Origin: Undibacterium cyanobacteriorum
Lineage (GTDB): Bacteria > Pseudomonadota > Gammaproteobacteria > Burkholderiales > Burkholderiaceae_D
Assembly (NCBI RefSeq): GCF_031326225.1
Contig: NZ_CP133720.1
Coordinates: 3,162,001-3,226,000 of the forward strand
Reading direction: 5' to 3'
Length of the DNA: 64,000 nucleotides
This document shows, piece after piece, positions 54,068-62,290 of this stretch. Both the position numbers and the translations under genes were made by a program. The first letter of the stretch is position 1. Each line of letters begins with the position of its first letter. The notes beneath the pieces were generated by a model. It had not been told where the DNA came from and did no database searches. It saw nothing but the letters and a program-made list of their open reading frames with translations.

Positions 54068-54478
54068 ATGGATATCGGAGAAGTCGTTCAGGAAACCGGC
54101 ATACCCGCCTCGAGCCTGCGTTATTACGAAGAACTCGGACTCATTTCTTCGCATGCACGCAAAGGATTGCGGCGGCAATACCCAAGTGCGGTGGTTGAAA
54201 CGCTGAGGTTCATTCTACTCGCCCAAAGCGCCGGCTTCTCGCTCGCAGAAATTAAGGAGCTCACGCTACCGCTACCGCAAGGAAAAGCCAGCCTCAAACG
54301 CGAACTCTTACAGCAGAAATCACAAGACATAGCCATCCAGATTCGTCGCCTGCAGGCAATCAAAAAAGGACTTGATCACGCTGCGGTGTGCCCTGCTAGC
54401 AATCATTTTGAATGTCCCAGCTTTCTCGCTTTACTTCGCAAAGCTGGGCGCCAGACGCTATCGATCAATCAGAAGTAG
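54068..54478 (+). CDS. MerR-family transcriptional regulator
   Basis: 136 residues. The MerR helix-turn-helix (IGEVVQETGIPASSLRYYEELGLI) and following wing and coiled-coil are complete. Two Cys-Pro pairs in AAVCPASNHFECPSF near the C-terminus could coordinate metal or sense redox state (inference). Divergent from tpm and expected to control it through the dyad at 53990-54005. Confidence 0.85.
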   Translation: MDIGEVVQETGIPASSLRYYEELGLISSHARKGLRRQYPSAVVETLRFILLAQSAGFSLAEIKELTLPLPQGKASLKRELLQQKSQDIAIQIRRLQAIKKGLDHAAVCPASNHFECPSFLALLRKAGRQTLSINQK

Positions 54479-54484
54479 TTGTGC

Positions 54485-55873
54485 CTAAGGACCCATGAAT
54501 CCCAAATCACGACGACTAAAGTTGCTTAACTCATCTTTAAAAACCTGCGTTTCCAACATGGTGGCGCTGGCACCAAACCAACGTCCCAAACTCGCTCCGA
54601 ATTGTTGATTGGAGATTTGCGGAATCCACGCCCCGCGGCCAGTAGCATCATCAGGGCCACCCAAGGTAAAGTCTGGGAATTGTCCATACAGTCCACCTTG
54701 TACCGCACCACCAAGGACAATATGATGACTACCCCACGCGTGATCGGAGCCATTACTGGTCGGTTCGAAACTACGTCCAAAGTCAGACATGGTGAAACTG
54801 GTAACTTGATTGGCACAACCAATTTCGCCCATCGCTTGATAGAAGGCACTCATCGCCTGCGACACTTTGACTAAGTTATCCCATTGCGTCCATGCTTGCT
54901 GGCTGTGTGTGTCAAAACCACCCATGCCGACAAAATACACTTGCCGTCCTGGCCCTTTGGCAGCGCGCATTTTAATCAAGCGGGCAACGGTCTTTAACTG
55001 CTGCGCTAAGGGAGTTCCTGGGAAGATGGTGTTAATCGTCGCAGTGCTTGTCATGGCTTGTAAATCAGTCACCAAATCAACCCCATTCGCCAGTGATTTA
55101 TTCGCCGCAGCGGCCATCACGTTGGTATTGCTAGCATTGCTGGCATTGAGCATCTGCAGCAAAGCCGCTTTGCGCGCGTCACTGGCGCTTTGTGGCCACG
55201 CATTGAGACCCGATAAATTCAAGCTGCCATTCGCCGGAATTAAATTGCCATGCACGGTCGCACCCTCCACGAACAAGCCGCCCGAATTCAAGGCCACTGC
55301 ATCCAAATGGCCGCCCGTTCCCAATAAATCAACAAGGCGTCCACCCCAACCTGTCGCAGCGACGGCTGGCGTGCCTGCTTGGTTTTGTAAGGTTTGATCT
55401 GGGTGAGAAAACAGCTGCGGAGGAACGCCGACACCTGCGCTATATTGTGCCTTGCTTAAGGGTTGACGCAGACTTCCCATGTTCAAGACGACCGCCACTT
55501 TCCCTTGCCCATACAAAGCATCAATCTCTGGCATCCCATAATGAAATGCGAAAGCTTGATTGCTTGGGGATGTGACAGCCTGCAAAGTGGAGGTACGCGG
55601 CGCCAACAGCGTCTTGGCCGAAGTGGATAAAGCCAAACCCACCGGCCCGCGTATTTTTTGATACTGCGTATATCGGGTCGTATCGAGCGGTACGATCAAA
55701 TTATTGCCATCGTTACCACCAAACAAATACACGCACACCAAAGCTTTAAAGTCGGTCGCAGCGTGTGCATCTTTCACATTCGATAGCAAACCCATAGAAG
55801 CGACACTACCCAACATGCCTAACTTGGCAGAGCTGGCCATAAAATCACGGCGCGAAAATATTTTATTCGTCAT
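54485..55873 (-). CDS. DUF1501 family exported protein
   Basis: 462 residues, with a Tat-like N-terminus (SRRDFMASSAKLGMLGSVASM) and the DUF1501 core (KALVCVYLFGGNDGNNLIVPLD, VYFVGMGGFDTHSQQ, MSDFGRSFEPTSNGSDHAWGSHHIVLGGAV). Sulfatase-like fold; the enzymatic role is not established. An AGGA ribosome site lies eight bases upstream. Second gene of a pair with DUF1800. Confidence 0.9.
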   Translation of the reverse strand: MTNKIFSRRDFMASSAKLGMLGSVASMGLLSNVKDAHAATDFKALVCVYLFGGNDGNNLIVPLDTTRYTQYQKIRGPVGLALSTSAKTLLAPRTSTLQAVTSPSNQAFAFHYGMPEIDALYGQGKVAVVLNMGSLRQPLSKAQYSAGVGVPPQLFSHPDQTLQNQAGTPAVAATGWGGRLVDLLGTGGHLDAVALNSGGLFVEGATVHGNLIPANGSLNLSGLNAWPQSASDARKAALLQMLNASNASNTNVMAAAANKSLANGVDLVTDLQAMTSTATINTIFPGTPLAQQLKTVARLIKMRAAKGPGRQVYFVGMGGFDTHSQQAWTQWDNLVKVSQAMSAFYQAMGEIGCANQVTSFTMSDFGRSFEPTSNGSDHAWGSHHIVLGGAVQGGLYGQFPDFTLGGPDDATGRGAWIPQISNQQFGASLGRWFGASATMLETQVFKDELSNFSRRDLGFMGP

Positions 55874-55925
55874 GATGAAGTCCTATTGTATGTCTTCAAG
55901 ATCAATGTTCGGTTTCGAAACTGAT

Positions 55926-58076
55926 TCACTTATGAACCGCGAAATCCGCGCTAATTGCCGTGAAATGCAAAGCAATAATGGCACGCTCTTTGTTATCGCT
56001 CGACGTCGCTAAGGCCGCACTCAAGGCTTGTCGGGTTGAGGTCGACATCCGCCCATGCAATAAAGTGGCATCGACCAAATTGATCAAGTTTGTCGGGTTA
56101 GGAGCCGCGGCGATAAACGGAGTAAGGTCGATTTTGACCATGGTGCCGTAATTCCCGGAGATGAGCTGATACAAAAAGTTGGCGCGCGCCACGGCCATAC
56201 TCGGGGCATAAATTTGAAACGATGGTCCGTAGTATTGGCTAGACCCCGGCAAGCGTGTCAGTGGCGAATAAAAGCTAAAGACACTAGGTGCGCTCAATAT
56301 CTTTTCACCCATCAGGTAGTAGTCCCAGAACATGTTGGTAGGATCGACCACGGTGCCATTCAGAGCACGGATCAAACCAAGTGAGTGGAGAACTGGATCT
56401 TTGAGGAAGCCCTGAGTATTGTTCGGCGAATCTTGACGTGCCTCTGGGTCCAACAAAATAGCGCGGATGGTCGCCGCTAAATCACCGCGAACACCCGCAT
56501 TATTCGCAAATACATTAGCGACGCGTTGAATGTATGCAGGGCTTGGGTTGCTGGTGGTCAAAGAACGAATTAAACGGGTGGCGATAAAAGGTGGCACATT
56601 GGGATGATTAAATAAATTGTCCATCACCGCATCGAAGTCTTGTTGCGTGGTTTGGCCCGCTGGTAACACTTTTCCTAATAGTAGCGTCTTGGCTTTTTTG
56701 TCGTGATAGTTATCACGAGGCTGCAAAGGCGTCGTGAAGCTTTCCCAATTTAATCCCGTCGCGCTGTTGCCGCCATAAGTCCAACCAGAGAGTGCGCGAG
56801 CAAACTCAGCGATTCTGGTTTGATCATAAGTAGGAATCGGCTTACCAGCAGCGTCCAATTGCACGCTGCCATCCTGATTCAGCATCACCGTACCGATGGT
56901 GAATAACTGCATCACTTCACGCGCGTAGTTTTCGTTAGGTGCTGGGATCACACTGTTGCCCATATCGAGATATTTACCCATGCTTGGATTAAGCGACATC
57001 TCGCGCAACAAGGTCCTAAAGTTACCAAAGGCATTGTTGGATAAGCTCATCAACCATGGCCGCATTTCATTGGCATAGGGATTCTTCTCTTGCGATACAA
57101 CAAAAATTTGTGAGAGAGCGAAGATAACGCGTTGTCGTAATTGATCTTGGCCACTGGCCATGTTATTGAAAACACCGCGCTGCAAAACACTGAGATCGGT
57201 CGTATTGGGGATCACAGATGCTGGCATCACCATTTGTTGGGAAATCCAATTTGGGACGCCTATCTGTTTAACTAAACTCAGTTGCGCTGGTGTGGGACCA
57301 AATGAAGCTTGTTCCAAAAAGCGCGCTGCACTGACACTGGCTGCATCTGTCGCTGGCAATGGTATCGTTGTGCCCGTGCCGCTACCGGTACTACCGCTCC
57401 CGCCAGTACTTCCTGTACCTGTGCTACCGCTGCCTGTGCTGCCTGTGCTTCCTGTGCCGGTGCTACCAGTGCTACTGCAAGAGCTCACCACAACTTGATC
57501 AAATACATTCGATTTCGCATCACTCGCATTAAAGACGGTAAAGGCCAAATTACCTGTGTTTTTGATCGTGGTCGTAGCCGACATGCTGGTCGCAGAATTG
57601 ACGACGCTTGGTACTGTCACGCCGTTAATCTGGGTGACCGCGCCACTCAGAAAATCAATCCCTTCAATACTAAAGGTCGTCACACCACAGCTCGGACGAC
57701 TCGGCGTCACGCGATAAATCGTCGCCGCCTTCTTGGAAATAAACTGCACCACACGTTCCGCACTCATGCTGGGCGTGGTGCGCGTCACGCCCGTGATCGT
57801 CACTTTGCCGCCAAGGGGCATGGCAATCGGCGCAACATACTGGCCATTTTGAGAATTGATCGCCCCCAACTGCGCATTACCGCCCTTGATACCATTGACA
57901 GAAAAATCCATCCCTACGTTTTTTCCATCCAAATTGCCGACAAACCATACCGTTGAGCCAAGCGGAACGGCATTGGTTGGCTTGCCATCAATGATCAGCG
58001 TTGAAGCAAATACACACTCGGAAAATACAAAGAGGAAAGCTAACAGTCCTCGCATTGTTCTTGACCAAAAAACCAT
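55926..58076 (-). CDS. DUF1800 family exported protein
   Basis: 716 residues. A signal peptide (LLAFLFVFSECVFAS), then IPT/Ig-like strands to about residue 200, a low-complexity Ser/Gly/Thr linker (about 205-240, coded by 57360-57475) and the DUF1800 domain starting ARFLEQASFGPTPAQLSLV. AAGGAG precedes the ATG. Always found with DUF1501 in Proteobacteria and Planctomycetes; function unknown. First of two genes, 52 bases before DUF1501. Confidence 0.9.
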   Translation of the reverse strand: MVFWSRTMRGLLAFLFVFSECVFASTLIIDGKPTNAVPLGSTVWFVGNLDGKNVGMDFSVNGIKGGNAQLGAINSQNGQYVAPIAMPLGGKVTITGVTRTTPSMSAERVVQFISKKAATIYRVTPSRPSCGVTTFSIEGIDFLSGAVTQINGVTVPSVVNSATSMSATTTIKNTGNLAFTVFNASDAKSNVFDQVVVSSCSSTGSTGTGSTGSTGSGSTGTGSTGGSGSTGSGTGTTIPLPATDAASVSAARFLEQASFGPTPAQLSLVKQIGVPNWISQQMVMPASVIPNTTDLSVLQRGVFNNMASGQDQLRQRVIFALSQIFVVSQEKNPYANEMRPWLMSLSNNAFGNFRTLLREMSLNPSMGKYLDMGNSVIPAPNENYAREVMQLFTIGTVMLNQDGSVQLDAAGKPIPTYDQTRIAEFARALSGWTYGGNSATGLNWESFTTPLQPRDNYHDKKAKTLLLGKVLPAGQTTQQDFDAVMDNLFNHPNVPPFIATRLIRSLTTSNPSPAYIQRVANVFANNAGVRGDLAATIRAILLDPEARQDSPNNTQGFLKDPVLHSLGLIRALNGTVVDPTNMFWDYYLMGEKILSAPSVFSFYSPLTRLPGSSQYYGPSFQIYAPSMAVARANFLYQLISGNYGTMVKIDLTPFIAAAPNPTNLINLVDATLLHGRMSTSTRQALSAALATSSDNKERAIIALHFTAISADFAVHK

Positions 58077-58327
58077 AACTTATCTCCTTCGCAAAGGGAA
58101 AAAGCGCAGAAAAAAATGCACGATGAATCCAGAAAAAGTGAAGGCGAGTATGGGATAAGTGCACATAAGAAACAAAGCACAACTGACGAACGGTCACGCT
58201 AATTCGATGAATGCAATCCACAAGCACTAGGTTCGGAGATAATCTAACCACCACAACAACTGGCATAAAATTAAGAGTAAAAAGTTAGCCTCAGCCAAGC
58301 TTGGCAAGCAATGACGCCACACTACCA

Positions 58328-58834
58328 ATGACACACAAGACCCTCACACAAATTTTCTTATTACTCGTTTGCCTATGTTCAAGCATTGCTGGCTTTGCGC
58401 AAAGCGATGAAGAAATCAAAGAAGACCTTCGCAATTTTCCAAAGGAAGCCAGCTGCCAAGAAATCAAAGCCAGGGATTCCCAAGCGGGTAAAGAGTGTGA
58501 AAAAGATAGTCAGGAAATGCTCGACATGGCCGACGTTTCCGAAAGCAAGTCACATATGCAGGCTATGAAAAAAATCGCAGCCCAACAGAAACTACTTGAA
58601 GCAGGACGCAGCAGAAGTCAAAAGAAAGACCGCACCCAAGAAGCACCAAGTCTTAGCCCAAGTCAGGAAGCCGAGCAGAATCAGCGCGAGCGGCGCATGT
58701 GGCTCAAAATTGGTGCCGCGGCCCTCTTATTTGGGGCCCTGGCGAAATGGAAAGGTGCATCTTTCACTCGTTGGGGCCTCGTCGGCGCCTTCACTTGCGG
58801 CACACTCATACTGGCTGGTTATCTTCCAAACTGA
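58328..58834 (+). CDS. Exported hypothetical protein with C-terminal membrane helices
   Basis: 168 residues from ATG 58328 (an upstream start at 58301 is less likely). Signal peptide ending AGFAQ, then a charged helical region with Cys in EASCQEIKARDSQAGKECEKD, then two hydrophobic helices at the end (LKIGAAALLFGALA, LVGAFTCGTLILAGYL). No family recognised. Confidence 0.55.
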   Translation: MTHKTLTQIFLLLVCLCSSIAGFAQSDEEIKEDLRNFPKEASCQEIKARDSQAGKECEKDSQEMLDMADVSESKSHMQAMKKIAAQQKLLEAGRSRSQKKDRTQEAPSLSPSQEAEQNQRERRMWLKIGAAALLFGALAKWKGASFTRWGLVGAFTCGTLILAGYLPN

Positions 58835-59012
58835 CGAGCGAGGTTTTTCTCCTCGTATTTCCCTTCGTTTTTCTCTTCGTCATTCTTTCTGCCTCACCTC
58901 TATTAGCACGGTGTTGCTGTCTTGATTGGCACCCAGAACCCGCCTTAAATCGCCAATTTTTATACCAATCGTGCGATACTGCTAAGCCTTCATTACTTCT
59001 AAGGATTCGCTC

Positions 59013-59624
59013 ATGATTAAGCAATGTTTGTTCGGTTTGTCGATTTTGTTTGCTAGTGCAGGTGCATTTGCCCAAAACTACATGGATGGAGTGACTTCAC
59101 GGAGCTGCGAGTGCATCCAAAAAGTCCCTGATAGCGAAACCCGTGAAGTCAAAAATATGCAACTGGGTCTCTGCTTGTTGAAATCCTTCAGCGAGGATGA
59201 CAAAGCCAAGTTCAAGAAAGAATTTAATCTGGATGTGAACAATCCGATTCGCGATGGTCGCGACATCGGCGTTCGTCTCGGCACCAGAATGGCGAGCGTC
59301 TGTCCGGATCAACTGATTCGTCTCAGCAAAGAAGCGCAAAAAGAAAATTCTGAAGCACGCGAATCGGCAGTCGTCGGCACGGTCACCAAAATCGAAAATT
59401 CACCGTTTGTGACCTTTGTTGTCAAAGACAGCAGCAATGTATTGCATCGTCTAGCATGGATTACCCGTGTCACTTCCAGTCTCGACATCTCCGCCACCTA
59501 CCAATCCTACGTCGGTAAGTCGTTTGGCTTTAAGTTCGAAAACAAAGATATCTTTGATCCGCGTATCTCCGATTACCGCAGCATGAAAGTCATCACAGAG
59601 ATCAAACAAGATGAGATGAAGTAA
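59013..59624 (+). CDS. Exported hypothetical protein
   Basis: 203 residues, with a clear signal peptide (CLFGLSILFASAGAFAQ) and four Cys in the mature part, including SCECIQ. The mature region shares the style of small lone periplasmic proteins. No function inferred. It follows another exported hypothetical on the same strand. Confidence 0.6.
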   Translation: MIKQCLFGLSILFASAGAFAQNYMDGVTSRSCECIQKVPDSETREVKNMQLGLCLLKSFSEDDKAKFKKEFNLDVNNPIRDGRDIGVRLGTRMASVCPDQLIRLSKEAQKENSEARESAVVGTVTKIENSPFVTFVVKDSSNVLHRLAWITRVTSSLDISATYQSYVGKSFGFKFENKDIFDPRISDYRSMKVITEIKQDEMK

Positions 59625-59758
59625 GACCCAACAGCTATCCAATAGTTATCGAGCACTTGGATCAAAACAGAAAAAGGGGAAATGGCTCAAATCCATTTCC
59701 ACTTTTTGTTTCACACGCTTCATCTGCTCTTGGTTTACAAGCGCGCACAAGTTTGATT

Positions 59759-60232
59759 TCAGAAGCGTAAAATCCACGCTTGCCATGCCGTTTCAAGCTC
59801 GCCTTGATGATGACGATAAAACGCCTGCGCCGAACGGGTGTCTGGCAAAACATCCCACTTCAAACGTCCCACACCACTCGCCCGCGCCTGCGCTTTTAAT
59901 GCTTCGAATAAGTGCGCACCAACACCCTGTCGACGCGCCTCTGGACGCACAAAGAATTCCTTCAAATACCAATTGGGCCGTAAGTCGAAGGTGAACTTGA
60001 TCTCAACGATGACCGCATACGCCTCGATTTTTCCCTCCTCGGTGCAACACAGATAGGCGACAAAATCACTGGCGCCATCACCTAGCCCCATTCGCACTAA
60101 GTCCGTTTCGGTGACAAGAAAGTGCTCACGATATTTTTCGAAGTCGGCGAGCTCGTGCATTAAACCGAGTAATTCTGTCGCATCGCTGGTTTCCGCTCGT
60201 CTAACGATAAAGCGCTGATCATAGAAATTCAC
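59759..60232 (-). CDS. GNAT family N-acetyltransferase
   Basis: 157 residues. Acetyl-CoA motif V-R-P-E-A-R-R-Q-G-V-G-A (LKEFFVRPEARRQGVGAHLF) and VGRLKWDVLPDTRSAQAFYRHHQG, as in diamine/spermidine-type GNAT proteins. The start overlaps the stop of the rhodanese gene (ATGA), so the two are translationally coupled. Confidence 0.9.
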   Translation of the reverse strand: MNFYDQRFIVRRAETSDATELLGLMHELADFEKYREHFLVTETDLVRMGLGDGASDFVAYLCCTEEGKIEAYAVIVEIKFTFDLRPNWYLKEFFVRPEARRQGVGAHLFEALKAQARASGVGRLKWDVLPDTRSAQAFYRHHQGELETAWQAWILRF

Positions 60233-60660
60233 GACGCAAGGCTCGCCAGAGTTTGGGGCTCGGTACTCAAACTAAAACCTTCATCCAACCAGCCTGTGAC
60301 GCCGCCAATCATGATTTTCACAGGACGCCCCAATTTCGCCAAGGCAATCGCAGCCTTGGTCGCGCCATTGCAATGCGGACCGGCGCAATACGTGACAAAC
60401 AAAGTGTTAGCTGGATAGGCCGCTAATTTGGAGGCGATGATCTTGCCGCGCGGTAGATGAATCGCGCCAGGGACATGACCCTTGTCATAGGCTTCTGCAC
60501 TACGCACATCAAGCAAGACAAAATCAGATTGCGGCAAGCCAAGAGCAAAATTCACATCCCAGCAATCAGTTTCGAATGCGAGACTTGCTTCAAAGTGTGC
60601 AATGGCTTGTTGACTGGACGCAGCAGGAAAAATCGTCACAGGGTTAATTTCAGCGTGCAT
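60229..60660 (-). CDS. Rhodanese-like domain protein
   Basis: 143 residues from ATG 60660 (GAGGAG seven bases upstream; the earlier start at 60687 is unlikely). Single rhodanese domain: FVLLDVRSAEAYDKGHVPGAIHLP, catalytic Cys in VTYCAGPHCNGATKAA, and GGVTGWLDEGF. Sulphur transfer in the cytoplasm. First gene of a coupled pair with GNAT. Confidence 0.9.
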   Translation of the reverse strand: MHAEINPVTIFPAASSQQAIAHFEASLAFETDCWDVNFALGLPQSDFVLLDVRSAEAYDKGHVPGAIHLPRGKIIASKLAAYPANTLFVTYCAGPHCNGATKAAIALAKLGRPVKIMIGGVTGWLDEGFSLSTEPQTLASLAS

Positions 60661-60833
60661 GTTGAACTCCTCAGTTAGTAAAAACATGCACAGTATGAGT
60701 TTAATCGGCCAACACTAACAGCGGCAGAAATGACATTATCCGGTCAGTTTACGCCAAACTTCTCTTTATGTTGAAATTGCGATTAGAGAGGCGTCGGAAT
60801 GAAAGCATGCTTTGCATCTCGCCCACCTTTGCT

Positions 60834-61637
60834 TCAATCTTGCTCGCGACGCGAGCGCCCAAAGTAGCAGGTTTGAGATCGAGCTTGCATGGCATTCATG
60901 GAAAGTGAGGTCGCCTGAGTGACCTGTTCAAACAAGACTAATTGATCCGTTTCACTATCGAAATAGCCATTGAGCACAATCAAACTCCCGTCATTGATGG
61001 ATGCACAGACACTTAAGCCTTGCTTGAGCGGTCGCTCAATTTCATCGTCGGTTTGATTATCGGTAAAACCCTGCATGACATACTTGACGCCCTTATGAGA
61101 CAGGTAGCCATCTAGCCAACCTGATATGCCGTCTTTTAATTGCAGTTCCAGTGTCAAATCATATTGTGGCATTTGGCAATACCACACGCCATTGATGGGG
61201 CTAGCATGATCTGAAACACGGAAGCTACCAATCGTGGCAAGCGTGGCACCGCCGATGTCGGATCGGATATAACAATCTTTATCGACATACGAACCAGTGC
61301 AAATCACCTCTGCACTCGCTTCGGTGACATACACGGCGTGATTCAAAACAAGCTGCGACAGCGTCTCCTCATCCAAGAATAGTTGTCCCGCAAAACCTGA
61401 GACCCAATGCGAGGACTCATCTTTTTTCTGACGTTCAATCGGACGCCATAACATACTGAGGACAATGCCCAAGCCGATGCCCTCTTCGCTCGCGGATGGC
61501 TCGCCATAACCGCATATGTGATATTTTTGGGGCTGATCGCCAGCGCTTTGATAACTACCAAAAATAAAGTTGCCGTGTGACTTCAACCGCAACACTGCAC
61601 CAAATCGATTAGCCCAACTACCATCGAATATCCCCAT
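60834..61637 (-). CDS. Tandem avidin-like domain protein
   Basis: 267 residues from ATG 61637 (AGAGGA a few bases upstream; a longer start at 61667 is less likely). Residues 6-135 align by eye with avidin/streptavidin: GSWANRFGA (N10 at the biotin ureido position), GSYQSA (Y29, S31), GIGLGIVLSMLW (W64), HWVSGFAGQLF (W78) and DKDCY (D121, the streptavidin D128 equivalent). Residues 149-262 repeat the fold in weaker form: GVWYCQMPQYDLTLEL, DGISGWLDGYL, GLSVCASI, LNGYFDSETDQLVLFEQV. No signal peptide, so cytoplasmic. Two fused avidin-like barrels are unusual; biotin binding by domain 1 is plausible, domain 2 has lost key residues. Confidence 0.7.
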   Translation of the reverse strand: MGIFDGSWANRFGAVLRLKSHGNFIFGSYQSAGDQPQKYHICGYGEPSASEEGIGLGIVLSMLWRPIERQKKDESSHWVSGFAGQLFLDEETLSQLVLNHAVYVTEASAEVICTGSYVDKDCYIRSDIGGATLATIGSFRVSDHASPINGVWYCQMPQYDLTLELQLKDGISGWLDGYLSHKGVKYVMQGFTDNQTDDEIERPLKQGLSVCASINDGSLIVLNGYFDSETDQLVLFEQVTQATSLSMNAMQARSQTCYFGRSRREQD

Positions 61638-61982
61638 TCGCTTATCCTCTTCACAACTTTGCGTCAATACTCATGTTATGAACTCATACTATGAACTCAT
61701 ACACCACCCATATATAGCGCATTCGCTTCTGTAATTTTTGTTTCGTCCTCAATTGCAGCGAGAGAAATGACATGTCAAGCTCGGGGCAGATACATGTCAA
61801 AAACATGTAAATTTTAAGCAAGTCAACGATTTTTACGCTCATACTCGCTGAGTCATTCTCTGTCGTGCAGCTGATCTCAAAAACGAGCAAAAGCTATGCC
61901 ATGATGGGCTGTTCGACACTCATATCAAGGATCGCTACCGACTAAAATTTTCCGATCGATTGTTTCGTGACCTTACCTTATC

Positions 61983-62114
61983 TTTCTCAATCCTTTCTCA
62001 ATCCTTTCTCAAAACTTTCTCAATCCTTTCTCAAAACTTTCTCAATCCTTTCTCAAAACTTTCTCAATCCTTTCTCAAAACTTTCTCAAAACTTTCTCAA
62101 AACTTTCTCAAACC
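61983..62114. repeat. 11-bp tandem array, 12 copies
   Basis: Twelve units of 11 bp with no length slippage. Types alternate: units 1, 2, 4, 6 and 8 end in ATCC; units 3, 5, 7, 9, 10 and 11 end in AAAC; unit 12 ends AACC. Phased A-tracts with one per helical turn should bend the DNA. It lies between the S9 peptidase terminator and the avidin-like gene. Confidence 0.92.
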
Positions 62115-62147
62115 TTCCTTTCGCATTGATTACACTGATTTCTGAGC

Positions 62148-62177
62148 AAAAAAAAACGCACCTCATTTGAGGTGCGT
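62148..62177 (-). terminator. Rho-independent terminator of the S9 peptidase gene
   Basis: Ten-base perfect stem ACGCACCTCA (62156-62165)/TGAGGTGCGT (62168-62177) followed on the minus strand by nine T. It is about 110 bases after the peptidase stop. Confidence 0.85.
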
Positions 62178-62290
62178 CGTCGATACCATCGCGCGGCGTG
62201 CGGACTACATCAATCTACCTCTTGTATTTCAGTTGAGAAGCCTAAGCTTCATAGCCTCAACTCAGAAACAAGTAGCAAATAGATCCATCC

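Larger units (their letters stand above)
61668..62290. repeat. Gap with 12 x 11-bp tandem repeats and a terminator
   Basis: No gene is supported. At 61983-62114 there are twelve exact-length 11-bp units, alternating TTTCTCAATCC and TTTCTCAAAAC. At 62156-62177 ACGCACCTCA and TGAGGTGCGT pair, with a T run on the minus strand. Confidence 0.85.

Noticed and set aside
57160..57956. Plus-strand frames rich in Pro/Val/Leu or Ala/Cys/Thr
   Set aside because: They are antisense to the Ser/Gly/Thr linker and Ig-like part of the DUF1800 gene; composition is a by-product of the repeat.
61684..61890. 68-codon minus-strand frame upstream of the avidin-like gene
   Set aside because: No ribosome site, no domain and composition like random A+T-rich intergenic DNA.
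61983..62114. 11-bp array considered as CRISPR or plasmid iterons
   Set aside because: Units are contiguous without spacers and no cas or replication genes are nearby; a plain tandem array fits better.
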